Shown: positions 6,465 to 14,639, numbered from the stretch's first letter. The stretch: DNA of 16,212 bases from an uncultured Blautia sp. (GCA_934394545.1 CAKRRG010000065.1:1-16212); one strand, 5' to 3'. A program made the numbers and translations. The notes: generated from the letters alone by a model not told the origin.

Positions 6465-7877
6465 CTAAAACTGATAATTTTTATGTCTTTTAAAGAAATC
6501 TTTTGTTTCCCTGACAACCACACCACTTAAAGTAAGCAATGCAATCAGGTTCGGGAATGCCATCAAGGCGTTGAAAATATCTGCAATATTCCAAACAGCT
6601 GCAACTGTCATATATGGTCCAAAGAATACGCAGAGGATATATAACCAGCGGTAGGTCTTTACAGCTGTCATATTGCGGTTAAACAGATACTCGAGGCATC
6701 TTTCTCCATAATAATCCCATCCAAGGATGGTGGTAAATGCAAAGAATACAAGGCACAGCATCAGTGCAAAGGATGCAAACTGAGCTGGGAAAGGAAGTCC
6801 CTTCTGGAATGCGGCTGTAGTAATGGCAACACCCTCAAGTCCTGTATTCCAGGTTTTTGTAATGACAATAGAAAGACCTGTCATTGTGCAGATTACGATG
6901 GTATCAATAAATGTACCGGTCATGGAAACAAGTCCCTGACGAACTGGCTCCTTTGTCTGAGCAGCAGCTGCTGCGATAGGAGCACTACCAAGACCGGATT
7001 CATTTGAGAAGATTCCACGGGCAATACCCTTTTGCATGGCAACTACCATAGTTCCCATGGCACCGCCGGCAAGTGCACTGCCGTTAAATGCTGTTTTTAC
7101 AATAGTAGCAATTGCACCTGGAACTGCAGTGATATTTGTGATGATAATGATCAGTGCAAGTGCGACATACAGAACAGCCATAAACGGTACGATAATCTGT
7201 GATACTTTTGCAATACGCTGGATACCGCCAAGTACGACCAGTCCTACACATAAGGTAAGGATCAGGCAGGCAATAACGGTAGCCCAGGAATATGTATTTC
7301 CAAAAAGGGAAACTGTGTAAGCTGTATCCGGATCAAAAAAGTTCTTTACTGCAGAAGCAATACCATTTACCTGTGTAAAGGTACCGATTCCGAAAAGACC
7401 AACGCCAGCTCCGAAGAATGCGAAAATCTTTCCAAGCCATCTCCACTGTTTTCCCATTCCGTTCTCAATGTAATAGAATGGTCCGCCAAGAACGTGTCCG
7501 TCCTTGTCAATGGTACGGTATTTGATCGCAAGAAGTCCTTCTGCATATTTGGTTGCCATACCGAAGAATGCTGCAACGATCATCCAGAATAAGGCTCCCG
7601 GTCCACCAGCTGCGATAGCAGTGGCAACACCTACGATATTACCGGTTCCAATGGTAGCTGACAAAGCTGTACAAAGGGCTCCAAAGCTTGTTACCTCGCC
7701 CTCGCCGCCTTCCTCATTTCGTACCATGAATTTCAGTGCTTTTCCAAGATGTCTTACCTGTAAAAAGCCTAACCGAACGGTTAAAAGGAATCCTGTGATC
7801 AGGATCAGAATGATCAACGGAAGTCCCCATACGACTCCGTCAAACCAGGTGATAAAGTTGTTGATTTGTGTAAACAT
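6465..7877 (-). CDS. Sodium:alanine/glycine symporter (AGCS family)
   Basis: An integral membrane carrier of 470 residues, expected to import alanine and/or glycine with sodium. The AGCS hallmark is present in SFGALCTALSATIGTGNIVG (64-83) and the following AAGGPGALFWM, which line the substrate and ion path in this LeuT-fold family. GIFSNESGLGSAPIAAAAA, NPLD-like loops and many hydrophobic helices follow. The start is ATG at 7877, giving the usual MFTQINNFITWFDGVVWG N-terminus, with GGAGG at 7891-7887. An upstream in-frame ATG at 7958 would require translation through a riboswitch aptamer and is rejected. The glycine riboswitch in the leader argues that glycine is a physiological substrate. 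The gene is monocistronic, between a bidirectional terminator and its own promoter. Confidence 0.94.
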   Translation of the reverse strand: MFTQINNFITWFDGVVWGLPLIILILITGFLLTVRLGFLQVRHLGKALKFMVRNEEGGEGEVTSFGALCTALSATIGTGNIVGVATAIAAGGPGALFWMIVAAFFGMATKYAEGLLAIKYRTIDKDGHVLGGPFYYIENGMGKQWRWLGKIFAFFGAGVGLFGIGTFTQVNGIASAVKNFFDPDTAYTVSLFGNTYSWATVIACLILTLCVGLVVLGGIQRIAKVSQIIVPFMAVLYVALALIIIITNITAVPGAIATIVKTAFNGSALAGGAMGTMVVAMQKGIARGIFSNESGLGSAPIAAAAAQTKEPVRQGLVSMTGTFIDTIVICTMTGLSIVITKTWNTGLEGVAITTAAFQKGLPFPAQFASFALMLCLVFFAFTTILGWDYYGERCLEYLFNRNMTAVKTYRWLYILCVFFGPYMTVAAVWNIADIFNALMAFPNLIALLTLSGVVVRETKDFFKRHKNYQF

Positions 7878-7886
7878 GTTCTCTTT

Positions 7887-8024
7887 CCTCCATCCTTTTG
7901 CCTGAGAGATTAACAGCATGAAAAATGCTGCGTACACCTTCGGCGCTCTTCCTTTCATTTTTTGAAGAGACTCTCCTGAGTTACGAATAACCTGCTGACT
8001 GTACGGGCATGACGGTCATTCGTA
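7887..8024 (-). promoter_or_regulatory. Glycine riboswitch (single aptamer with an extra 5' stem)
   Basis: On the minus strand the leader shows the glycine aptamer core in order: CTCAGGAGAG (7980-7971), AGCGCCGAAGGTG (complement of about 7934-7946) and CTCTCAGGCAAAAGGA (complement of about 7894-7909). Only one aptamer is present, not the common tandem pair. Upstream lies a short stem, TACGAAT/ATTCGTA (8024-8018 with 7988-7982), possibly the remnant 'ghost' stem described for singlet glycine riboswitches. The 3' strand of the basal helix overlaps the symporter ribosome site GGAGG (7891-7887). Glycine binding would then hide it and reduce translation. The aptamer is clear; the OFF direction is my inference. 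Confidence 0.9.
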
Positions 8025-8048
8025 CTGTGTAGAAATACACTGTTACAT

Positions 8049-8077
8049 AGAATATCACAGGAATTGGCATTTTTCAA
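8049..8077 (-). promoter_or_regulatory. Promoter of the symporter / riboswitch transcript
   Basis: On the minus strand TTGAAA (8077-8072) is followed after 17 bases by TATTCT (8054-8049). The predicted start is near 8042, just upstream of the riboswitch, giving a leader of about 165 bases. Confidence 0.7.
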
Positions 8078-8175
8078 TATATTTTATAAAAAAAACATTC
8101 CAAAAGAGAATATATTTGCGAGAAATCAGAATGTGTCAATATCCCCCCACAGGGCTTATGGATAACCGGATATTC

Positions 8176-8184
8176 TGTTATCAT
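8176..8184 (+). promoter_or_regulatory. Extended -10 promoter of the Opp-type operon
   Basis: TGTTATCAT is an extended -10 element (TGn followed by TATCAT, five of six matches). The -35 position, TTATGG at 8156-8161, is poor. Predicted start is about 8191, 35 bases before the binding-protein ATG. The weak -35 suggests help from an activator, plausibly the AraC regulator encoded downstream. I found no convincing operator repeat. Confidence 0.5.
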
Positions 8185-8225
8185 AAACCACAGGTATTAA
8201 TTAAGAAAAAGCGAGGGAACGACAA

Positions 8226-9767
8226 ATGAAAAAGAGAACACTTATGATAGCCGGAACGGTTCTGGCTATGACACTGGCCTGTGCCGGAACATTGATGACC
8301 GTCTTTGCGGAAGGTGAAACTCTGGTTTATGGAAGCGGCGATTATACCAGGATCAATCCGGCTATGGATGAGCATGGCGAGATCAATATTCTGATTTTTA
8401 ACGGATTAACTGCTCATGACGGAGATAACCAGGTAGTACCGTCACTGGCTGAAAGCTGGGATTTCGATGACGAAACCAATACCTACACATTCCATATGGT
8501 GGAAGATGCAAAGTGGCAGGATGGGGAGCCTGTGACAGCAGAGGACGTTAAGTTTACAATTGAAGCGATCATGGATCCAGAAAACGGTTCTGAGAATGCA
8601 CCGAACTACGAGGATGTTGAAGAAATCAATGTAATCGATGCTCATACAGTTGCATTTAAACTGGAAGACAAAAACGTTGCATTTCTTGACTATATGACCA
8701 TGGCAGTACTTCCGAAGCATCTGTTGGAAGGCGAAGATATGCAGACATCGGATTTCTTCCGCCATCCGATTGGAACAGGCCCATATATGATCGAATCCTG
8801 GGATGAAGGACAGGCAATCACATTGACAAAGAACGAGAATTATTTTAAGGGCGAGCCTAACATTGACAAAGTCGTATTTAAAATCGTACCAGATGATAAT
8901 GCAAAGGCACTGCAGTTAAAATCCGGAGAGCTGAATCTTGCGCTGTTAACACCGAAGGATGCGGCTACATTTGCAGATGACGACGCATTTACCTGCTATG
9001 ATATGAAGACTGCAGATTATCGTGGTATCATGTTTAACTTTGGCAATGAATACTGGCAGAAAAACCGTGACCTGATCCCGGCAGTATGCTATGCGCTTGA
9101 CCGTCAGGCTATCATTGATGCAGTAATCCTGGGACAGGGAATGCCGGCCTATGGTCCTCTTCAGAGAAATATCTACAACAACGAAAATGTAGAGCATTAT
9201 GATTATAATCCGGAAAAAGCAAAAGAAATTCTGGAAGCAGCAGGCTGTGAAATGGGTGATGACGGCTTCTATTATCGCGATGGTGAGAAAGTCGGATTTG
9301 TGATCAGCGTAAGTGCAGGAGATCAGGTACGTATCGATATGGCTCAGATCGCAGCACAGGAGCTGAAAGAAATCGGTATGGATGTATCTGTAGAAATCCC
9401 GGCACAGACAGACTGGGCTGGACAGATGGCATTCCTCATTGGCTGGGGAAGCCCATTTGATGCGGATGATCATACATATAAAGTATTTGGAACAGATAAG
9501 GGAGCGAACTACTCCAGCTATTCCAACGAAAAGGTTGACCAGTATCTGACAGAAGCAAGACAGTCCGATGACCCAGAGGTTCGTGCAGAGGCTTATGCCA
9601 AGTTCCAGGAAGCGCTTGCTGAGGATCCTGCTTATGCAATGATCTGTTATATTGACGCAAACTATGTAGCAGACAGCAATATTAAGGGAATCGATCCTGA
9701 TACCGTTATGGGACATCACGGAGTTGGTATTTTCTGGAATGTTGCAGATTGGACAATTGAAGAATAA
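8226..9767 (+). CDS. ABC transporter substrate-binding protein, family 5 (peptide/opine/nickel type)
   Basis: A 513-residue extracytoplasmic solute-binding protein (SBP_bac_5 family, the DppA/OppA fold) that delivers substrate to the permeases encoded downstream. ATG 8226 has GCGAGGGA upstream and starts a signal peptide: MKKR, a hydrophobic core at 5-27, then a VFA site before E29. C19 in MTLAC is a poor lipobox (threonine at -3), so lipid anchoring is uncertain. Family landmarks: the PSLAESW region (72-78), WQDGEPVTAEDVKFTIE (97-113), and IGTGPYMIESW (182-192), the segment conserved across the family. The substrate cannot be read from the sequence. Peptides are the default, but the downstream AraC regulator and alpha-galactosidase favour alpha-galactosides; rhizobial AgpA is a precedent for this family binding them. 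Confidence 0.93.
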   Translation: MKKRTLMIAGTVLAMTLACAGTLMTVFAEGETLVYGSGDYTRINPAMDEHGEINILIFNGLTAHDGDNQVVPSLAESWDFDDETNTYTFHMVEDAKWQDGEPVTAEDVKFTIEAIMDPENGSENAPNYEDVEEINVIDAHTVAFKLEDKNVAFLDYMTMAVLPKHLLEGEDMQTSDFFRHPIGTGPYMIESWDEGQAITLTKNENYFKGEPNIDKVVFKIVPDDNAKALQLKSGELNLALLTPKDAATFADDDAFTCYDMKTADYRGIMFNFGNEYWQKNRDLIPAVCYALDRQAIIDAVILGQGMPAYGPLQRNIYNNENVEHYDYNPEKAKEILEAAGCEMGDDGFYYRDGEKVGFVISVSAGDQVRIDMAQIAAQELKEIGMDVSVEIPAQTDWAGQMAFLIGWGSPFDADDHTYKVFGTDKGANYSSYSNEKVDQYLTEARQSDDPEVRAEAYAKFQEALAEDPAYAMICYIDANYVADSNIKGIDPDTVMGHHGVGIFWNVADWTIEE

Positions 9768-9787
9768 GGAAAGATAATGAATGTGGC

Positions 9788-9811
9788 GGGGGCACGGGTG
9801 TGCCCCCTTTT
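9788..9811 (+). terminator. Internal (attenuating) terminator between binding protein and ATPases
   Basis: GGGGGCAC (9788-9795) pairs perfectly with GTGCCCCC (9800-9807) over 8 bp around a GGGT loop, followed by TTTT. It starts 20 bases after the binding-protein stop, and the next gene begins 25 bases later. The short T-run suggests partial termination and therefore more binding-protein mRNA than transporter mRNA. Confidence 0.8.
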
Positions 9812-9836
9812 CACACGATTAGATAAAGGACAGAAA

Positions 9837-10850
9837 ATGGAACATTTATTAGAGGTAAAACATCTTTCAGTAAGCATAGACAGCCCAGCCGGTGAAGTAC
9901 AAGCGGTTCGGGATGTTTCTTTTGCGTTAAAGAAGGGAGAAGTGCTGGCCATTGTAGGAGAATCCGGATGCGGAAAAAGTGTGCTTTGTAAAAGTATCAT
10001 GAAGCTTCTGCCAAAGAGTGCCAGAATAAAAAGCGGCAGTATCTCCATCAATGGACAGGATATTACAGGGTATGGGGAAAGAGAGATGCAGAAATTGCGT
10101 GGAAAAGTATTTTCCATGATTTTTCAGGATCCCATGACATCTCTGAACCCAACCATAAAAATTGGAAAACAGATTGCAGAAGCTGTGAGGCTCCACAGAA
10201 AAGACTATACGAAGGATCAGGTATACGAAAGAGCACTGGAACTTATGGAGCTGGTGGGAATCTCTCATCCAAAGGAACGTTATCATCAGTATCCCTGGCA
10301 GTTTTCCGGGGGAATGCGTCAGAGATGTGTTATGGCCATTGCACTGGCAGCAGACCCGGATATTTTGTTTGCAGATGAACCAACCACTGCCCTGGATGTG
10401 ACTATTCAGGCGCAGATCCTGGATCTTCTCAGGAAAATTCAGATGAAGCTTGGAACTGCTACCATACTGGTATCCCATGACCTGGGAGTGGTTGCCAGAG
10501 TGGCAGATCGGGTAGCGGTAATGTATGCAGGTAAGATTGTGGAAATCGGTACAGCGGAAGAAGTATATTATGATCCGAGACATCCATATACCTGGGGGCT
10601 TATGAAATCACTTCCGGCATTTGCAAATGGAAAAGAGCAGCTGTATACCATCCCCGGTATGCCTCCTACACTGACAGGACCTCTGAAAGGGGATGCTTTT
10701 GCCTGTCGAAATGAATATGCCCTGAATATTGACTATGAGGAAATGCCACCAATGTTTCAGATAACAGATACCCATTATGCGGCAACCTGGCTTCTGGACC
10801 CGAGAGCACCGAAGATCAAATCACCTATGGAGGAACGAAGCGTTGAATAA
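9837..10850 (+). CDS. Opp/Dpp-type ABC transporter ATPase (OppD-like)
   Basis: The first of the two cytoplasmic ATPases of the importer, 337 residues. ATG 9837 has ATAAAGGA upstream. An in-frame ATG at 9777 would place the terminator hairpin inside the coding region and is rejected. Motifs: Walker A GESGCGKS (41-48), Q-loop Q97 in FQDPMTSLNP (the Opp-type signature), FSGGMRQR (156-163), Walker B LFADEP (177-182) and H214 (SHDLGVVA). After the core comes the Opp C-terminal extension HPYTWGLMKSLP...IPGMPPTL. Where the family usually has a cluster of cysteines, only C290 remains (GDAFACRNEYAL), so an iron-sulfur cluster is unlikely. The stop codon lies inside the start region of the next gene. 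Confidence 0.94.
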   Translation: MEHLLEVKHLSVSIDSPAGEVQAVRDVSFALKKGEVLAIVGESGCGKSVLCKSIMKLLPKSARIKSGSISINGQDITGYGEREMQKLRGKVFSMIFQDPMTSLNPTIKIGKQIAEAVRLHRKDYTKDQVYERALELMELVGISHPKERYHQYPWQFSGGMRQRCVMAIALAADPDILFADEPTTALDVTIQAQILDLLRKIQMKLGTATILVSHDLGVVARVADRVAVMYAGKIVEIGTAEEVYYDPRHPYTWGLMKSLPAFANGKEQLYTIPGMPPTLTGPLKGDAFACRNEYALNIDYEEMPPMFQITDTHYAATWLLDPRAPKIKSPMEERSVE

Positions 10851-11763
10851 AGAAGTACTATTGGATGTCAGACATCTGACCCAGCAGTTTCATCTGACGA
10901 AAAAGGTCACAGTGCGTGCTGTGGATGATGTTTCCTTTCAGATCCACAGAGGTGAAATATTTGGACTGGTGGGAGAATCCGGTTCCGGGAAATCCACAGT
11001 TGCCCGGTGTCTGATGAATATTTATCAGCCTGCAGAAGGAGAAATATGGTATAACAACGTAAATATCTGTGATAAAAAAGAATTTCGGAAAAATAAAAAG
11101 ATGCTTCAGACCAGAAGGCAGATGATCTTTCAGGATTCCGCGTCCAGTCTGAATCAGAAAATGAAAGTGGAAGATATTATTGCAGAACCAATGAAAATTC
11201 AGCACATAATACCAAAAAGAGGAAGCTACCGAAAAGAAGCGGCCTTTCAGATGGAATATGTGGGATTGGAGAACAGTTATCTGGAACGGTATCCGTCTGA
11301 GCTGTCAGGTGGACAGAGACAGCGTGTAGCGATCGCCAGATCGCTTTGTATGGAACCGGAATTCCTGGTGGCAGATGAACCAATTGCTTCTCTGGATGTG
11401 TCCATACAGGCACAGATCGTAAACCTGTTCCGCCATTTGCAGGAGGAGCATGGATTTACGTTTCTGTTTATTGCTCATGACCTGGCCATGGTAGAATATC
11501 TTTGTGACAGGGTTGGTGTTATGTATCAGGGCAGGCTGGTAGAGCTGGCTCCATCAGAAGAGCTGTACGCTAATCCGGTTCACCCCTATACGAAAACCCT
11601 GCTGTCTGCAATTCCTGTTCCGGATCCCATCAGGGAAAGAGCGAGGGTTTTGCAGCACTATGATGGGGAAGGTATGGAAAACAGTGTGTGGACAGAAGTG
11701 TCACCTGGACACTTTGCAATGCTTCCATGTGAAAAAAATAAAAAAGGAGTACAGCAAAAATGA
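10843..11763 (+). CDS. Opp/Dpp-type ABC transporter ATPase (OppF-like), TTG start
   Basis: The second ATPase, 306 residues. I choose TTG 10843 as the start. GGAGG lies at 10829-10833 with 9-base spacing, and TTGAATAA overlaps the preceding stop by eight bases, a coupled arrangement like pstC-pstA. An upstream in-frame ATG at 10777 would add 22 basic residues unlike the family. Motifs: Walker A GESGSGKST (44-52), Q97 in FQDSASSLNQ, LSGGQRQR (154-161), Walker B LVADEP (175-180) and H212 (AHDLAMVEYL). The C-terminal extension begins HPYTKTLLSAIPVPDP but then departs from the family: no GCxFxxRC cysteine cluster, a short charged tail, and a single late cysteine (C296). The stop overlaps the next start as ATGA. 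Confidence 0.93.
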   Translation: MNKEVLLDVRHLTQQFHLTKKVTVRAVDDVSFQIHRGEIFGLVGESGSGKSTVARCLMNIYQPAEGEIWYNNVNICDKKEFRKNKKMLQTRRQMIFQDSASSLNQKMKVEDIIAEPMKIQHIIPKRGSYRKEAAFQMEYVGLENSYLERYPSELSGGQRQRVAIARSLCMEPEFLVADEPIASLDVSIQAQIVNLFRHLQEEHGFTFLFIAHDLAMVEYLCDRVGVMYQGRLVELAPSEELYANPVHPYTKTLLSAIPVPDPIRERARVLQHYDGEGMENSVWTEVSPGHFAMLPCEKNKKGVQQK

Positions 11764-12764
11764 GACCTAAAAAGCTGACATACTATGGTAAAAAATGTCT
11801 GATATTCCTGATTTCTGTGTTTATATTATCTGTTGCCGTTTTTTATGTGGCACGTCTTGCCCCGGGAGATCCTCTGATTTCCTATTATGGCGACCGTACA
11901 GAGAAAATGAGCCCGGAGGAGCGGGAATGGGCTATGGAGAAGCTGGGACTGAATGAGCCTATCTCTACCCAGTATGTAAAGTGGGTAAAGAATGCTTTTC
12001 ATGGAGAATTCGGAATTTCCTTTAAATATAAACAGGATGTAGTGGAAGTCATCGGCGGACGAATTGGGAACACACTGCTTCTTGGAGGCGTTGGATTTTT
12101 GTTTATTTTTGCAGGCTCTCTTCTTCTGGGAATTCTCTGTGCCTGGAAAGAAAACGGTCTGGCAGACAAGATTTTGTGTAAGCTTGGAACTATATCCAGT
12201 TGTATTCCGGAATTCTGGATGGCATTGGTGCTGATTCTGGTTTTTTCCGTAAATCTTAAGCTTCTGCCAAGCAGTGGTGCTTATAGTACTCAGAAGGCGG
12301 GAGATATTGGAGACAGGATTCTTCATCTGATCATGCCGTTAACGATTGTAGTTCTGGAGCATCTCTGGTATTATGCTTACATGATCCGAAACAAGATCCT
12401 GGAAGAAGTCCGTGCTGACTATGTGCTTCTTGCAAAGGCAAAGGGCTTAAATAAGAGAACTCTTATGTTCCGTCACTGTATCCGAAATGTATTGCCGGCT
12501 TATCTGAGTATTATGGCTATTGCAGTACCTCATGTACTGGGAGGAACCTACGTAGTAGAAAGTGTTTTTTCATATCCGGGAATCGGAGCGCTGTCTTATG
12601 AGAGTGCCAGATACCACGATTATAACCTGCTGATGCTTCTTTGCATGATGTCTGGAATCCTGGTGATTTTCTGCAATATTGTCAGCCAGACTATCAATGA
12701 ACAGATCGATCCTCGTATGAAGGATGAAGTAATAACCGAGAAATCGGAGGTAGTGGAAGGATGA
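11760..12764 (+). CDS. Opp/Dpp-type ABC transporter permease (OppB-like)
   Basis: A membrane subunit of the importer, 334 residues, belonging to the DppB/OppB family. It opens with a membrane helix at about 14-32 ending in the conserved APGDP (34-38). A long extracytoplasmic loop follows, with KLGLNEPISTQYVKWV and HGEFGISF (81-88), both standard landmarks of OppB proteins. Helices lie near 105-129, 150-167, 188-208, 245-262 and 290-312. The ATPase-coupling loop is DYVLLAKAKGLNKRTLMFRH (220-239), followed by VLGGTYVVESVFSYPGIG (259-276). The start overlaps the previous stop (ATGA), and its own stop overlaps the next start the same way, so the permeases are translationally coupled. Confidence 0.95.
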   Translation: MRPKKLTYYGKKCLIFLISVFILSVAVFYVARLAPGDPLISYYGDRTEKMSPEEREWAMEKLGLNEPISTQYVKWVKNAFHGEFGISFKYKQDVVEVIGGRIGNTLLLGGVGFLFIFAGSLLLGILCAWKENGLADKILCKLGTISSCIPEFWMALVLILVFSVNLKLLPSSGAYSTQKAGDIGDRILHLIMPLTIVVLEHLWYYAYMIRNKILEEVRADYVLLAKAKGLNKRTLMFRHCIRNVLPAYLSIMAIAVPHVLGGTYVVESVFSYPGIGALSYESARYHDYNLLMLLCMMSGILVIFCNIVSQTINEQIDPRMKDEVITEKSEVVEG

Positions 12765-13648
12765 CAAATAATTCATTTGAACTGGCAGGCAGCCGCAGAA
12801 GGGCAGAAGTAATTCCGGAAAAAAAGAAAAAATGGTACGAGGGAAAGCCTGTAGTTTCTGTTATAGTATTACTGCTTATTGTGCTTGGATGCCTGTGTGC
12901 GGAATTGATCATGACAAAGGATCCTACTTATATGGATCTTTTGAACTACAATAAGGCACCGGATAAAGAGTTCCTTTTTGGTACGGATACCATGGGAAGG
13001 GATATTTTTTCCATGATCTGGTATGGTGGAAGAATCTCTCTTATGATCGGTGGACTGGCTACGGTGATTTCTACTTTCATTGCAGTGGTAATTGGTGCAT
13101 TCAGTGGTGTGGCACCGGCATGGCTGGATGAACTGATCATGAGATTTACAGAAGTATTTTTAAGTATTCCATCTCTTCTTCTGATCATATTATTACAGGC
13201 TATTATGGGAAATGCAAATGTACTCAGCTTATCTTTTGTAATCGGAGTTACCAGCTGGACAAGCATCGCCAAGGTAGTGCGTACCGAGGTACGTCAGATC
13301 AGAAACAGCGAGTATATTATTGCAGCAAGATGTATGGGATCCGGATTCTTTCATATTTTGTGGAAGCATCTGGTACCGAATTTCTTTTCCTCTATTATGT
13401 TTATGGTAGTCATGAATGTAAGAACTGCCATGATCTCAGAAGCCACCTTAAGCTTTATGGGAATTGGCCTTCCTATAGAGGTAATTACCTGGGGAAGTAT
13501 GCTGTCATTATCTGAAAAGGCGCTGATGACAGGCTCATGGTGGATCATTCTGATTCCCGGACTTTTCCTGGTAGGGACAGTGCTTTGCCTGACAAATATA
13601 GGAAATGCCTGCAGAGAGCAGGGAAACCGCAAGGAGAGTAATTTTTAG
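12761..13648 (+). CDS. Opp/Dpp-type ABC transporter permease (OppC-like)
   Basis: The second permease, 295 residues, of the DppC/OppC family. A charged N-terminal tail of about 28 residues precedes the first helix (31-50). The conserved FLFGTDTMGRDIFSMIWYGGRISL (71-94) is the hallmark of OppC proteins. Helices follow near 95-116, 135-150, 158-172, 205-224 and 262-280. The coupling loop is EYIIAARCMGSGFFHILWKH (184-203), and SEATLSFMGIGLP (226-238) is another family landmark. It completes a full importer: one binding protein, two ATPases and two permeases. The regulator gene starts 19 bases downstream without a terminator, so it is probably co-transcribed. Confidence 0.95.
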   Translation: MTNNSFELAGSRRRAEVIPEKKKKWYEGKPVVSVIVLLLIVLGCLCAELIMTKDPTYMDLLNYNKAPDKEFLFGTDTMGRDIFSMIWYGGRISLMIGGLATVISTFIAVVIGAFSGVAPAWLDELIMRFTEVFLSIPSLLLIILLQAIMGNANVLSLSFVIGVTSWTSIAKVVRTEVRQIRNSEYIIAARCMGSGFFHILWKHLVPNFFSSIMFMVVMNVRTAMISEATLSFMGIGLPIEVITWGSMLSLSEKALMTGSWWIILIPGLFLVGTVLCLTNIGNACREQGNRKESNF

Positions 13649-13667
13649 TAGAAAGCAGATTTTTATT

Positions 13668-14579
13668 ATGGAAAATTCTTATGTCCTGCAGTTACAGGAA
13701 CCGAAATTTAAAGAATTTTATTTAAGCTACAGTGGCTATGCGCAATGCAAGCCACTGCATTGCTATGGCCCGGCATCACGCCCGCATTATCTGATTCATT
13801 TTGTATTAAAGGGGAAAGGAAGATACCAGGCTGCCGGTCAGACTCACTGTCTTACTGCAGGACAGGGATTTCTCATTGAACCGGATACCCAGACCTTTTA
13901 TCAGGCAGACAAAGAGGACCCCTGGAGTTACCTGTGGATTGGAGTGGGGGGAACCAATGCCGGTAAATATATCCGTGATATCGGATTAAATAGTGAACAG
14001 CTGATTTTCAGGTCGGAAAGAGGCGATGAATTAAAAAAAATCGTATTGGATATGCTGAAGCATACAAAGATGACTACTTCAAATCTGTACTATCTGCAGG
14101 GAAAATTATACGATTTTTTTTCTGTCCTTGCACAGGATCTGGTAATCGATTCTTATCTGGGCAGCTCCAAAGATACAGAAGATTGGAATAAAAACGGATA
14201 CGGGGGATATGTTAAAGAAGCCATGGCATTTATAAAGAATGAATATGCCAGTGGCATTGGGGTATATGAGCTGGCTGAGCATTTAAACATTAACCGCAGT
14301 TATCTGTATACCATATTCATGAATGAGCTTAACATTTCGCCAAAAGATTTCCTGAAGAAATATCGTGTAACAAGAGCAAAAGAGCTATTAACCCTTACGG
14401 AGCTGTCTGTGGAAGCTGTAGGAAAATCCTGTGGCTATGGGAACGCAGAAAGGTTTGCAAGGGTATTTAAGCAGGAAATCGGACTGACACCAACTCAGTT
14501 CCGCAAACTGGATAGAAATAGAAGCCGGAGAAATCTGGAAAGGTCAAAGACGGAATTGGAGCAGTTGATGAACAGTTAA
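13668..14579 (+). CDS. AraC-family transcriptional regulator (MsmR-like)
   Basis: A 303-residue regulator with an N-terminal cupin sensor domain and a C-terminal double helix-turn-helix. The sensor domain has GPASRPHYLIHFVLKGKG (34-51) and LTAGQGFLIEPDTQTFYQAD (62-81), the pattern of AraC proteins that bind a sugar in the cupin barrel. The DNA-binding domain spans about 180-280, with helix-turn-helix motifs at 199-220 (ELAEHLNINRSYLYTIFMNE) and 247-270 (VEAVGKSCGYGNAERFARVFK), ending IGLTPTQFRK. The start is ATG 13668, with only a weak ribosome site; AAGGAG lies 30 bases upstream, so expression may lean on coupling to the preceding gene. Regulators of this type usually sit beside alpha-galactoside genes and activate them, as here. 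Confidence 0.9.
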   Translation: MENSYVLQLQEPKFKEFYLSYSGYAQCKPLHCYGPASRPHYLIHFVLKGKGRYQAAGQTHCLTAGQGFLIEPDTQTFYQADKEDPWSYLWIGVGGTNAGKYIRDIGLNSEQLIFRSERGDELKKIVLDMLKHTKMTTSNLYYLQGKLYDFFSVLAQDLVIDSYLGSSKDTEDWNKNGYGGYVKEAMAFIKNEYASGIGVYELAEHLNINRSYLYTIFMNELNISPKDFLKKYRVTRAKELLTLTELSVEAVGKSCGYGNAERFARVFKQEIGLTPTQFRKLDRNRSRRNLERSKTELEQLMNS

Positions 14580-14590
14580 CATTTTGAAGG

Positions 14591-14639
14591 CTTTTGTAAA
14601 CATAATGCCATAACGCTTTAGAACAACTTTTCCTATAAT
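14591..14639 (+). promoter_or_regulatory. Promoter of the alpha-galactosidase gene
   Basis: A perfect TATAAT lies at 14634-14639, but the -35 position (TAACGC, 14611-14616) matches poorly. This is the layout of an activator-dependent promoter, and the adjacent AraC regulator is the obvious candidate. I see no terminator after the regulator gene, so read-through may also contribute. No clear operator repeat was found. Confidence 0.55.

Noticed and set aside
7878..7958. Extended N-terminus of the symporter starting at 7958
   Set aside because: These codons are the glycine aptamer itself. ATG 7877 has its own GGAGG and gives the normal family N-terminus.
8078..8175. Possible operators in the AT-rich stretch between the symporter and Opp operon promoters
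   Set aside because: I found no repeat or palindrome strong enough to call.
8946..9719. 257-codon ORF antisense to the binding-protein gene
   Set aside because: It lies wholly inside a clear coding gene, lacks a ribosome site and has a cysteine/isoleucine-rich composition typical of antisense frames. The same holds for the 218-codon antisense frame at 9927-10583.
9777..9836. Upstream start for the OppD-like ATPase
   Set aside because: The extra 20 codons contain the GC-rich terminator hairpin and resemble nothing in the family; ATG 9837 has an AAAGGA site.
13605..13667. Upstream start for the AraC regulator inside the OppC gene
   Set aside because: AGGAA lies directly against the ATG with no spacing, and the added residues are basic and unlike the family. 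The weak site at 13668 leaves some doubt.
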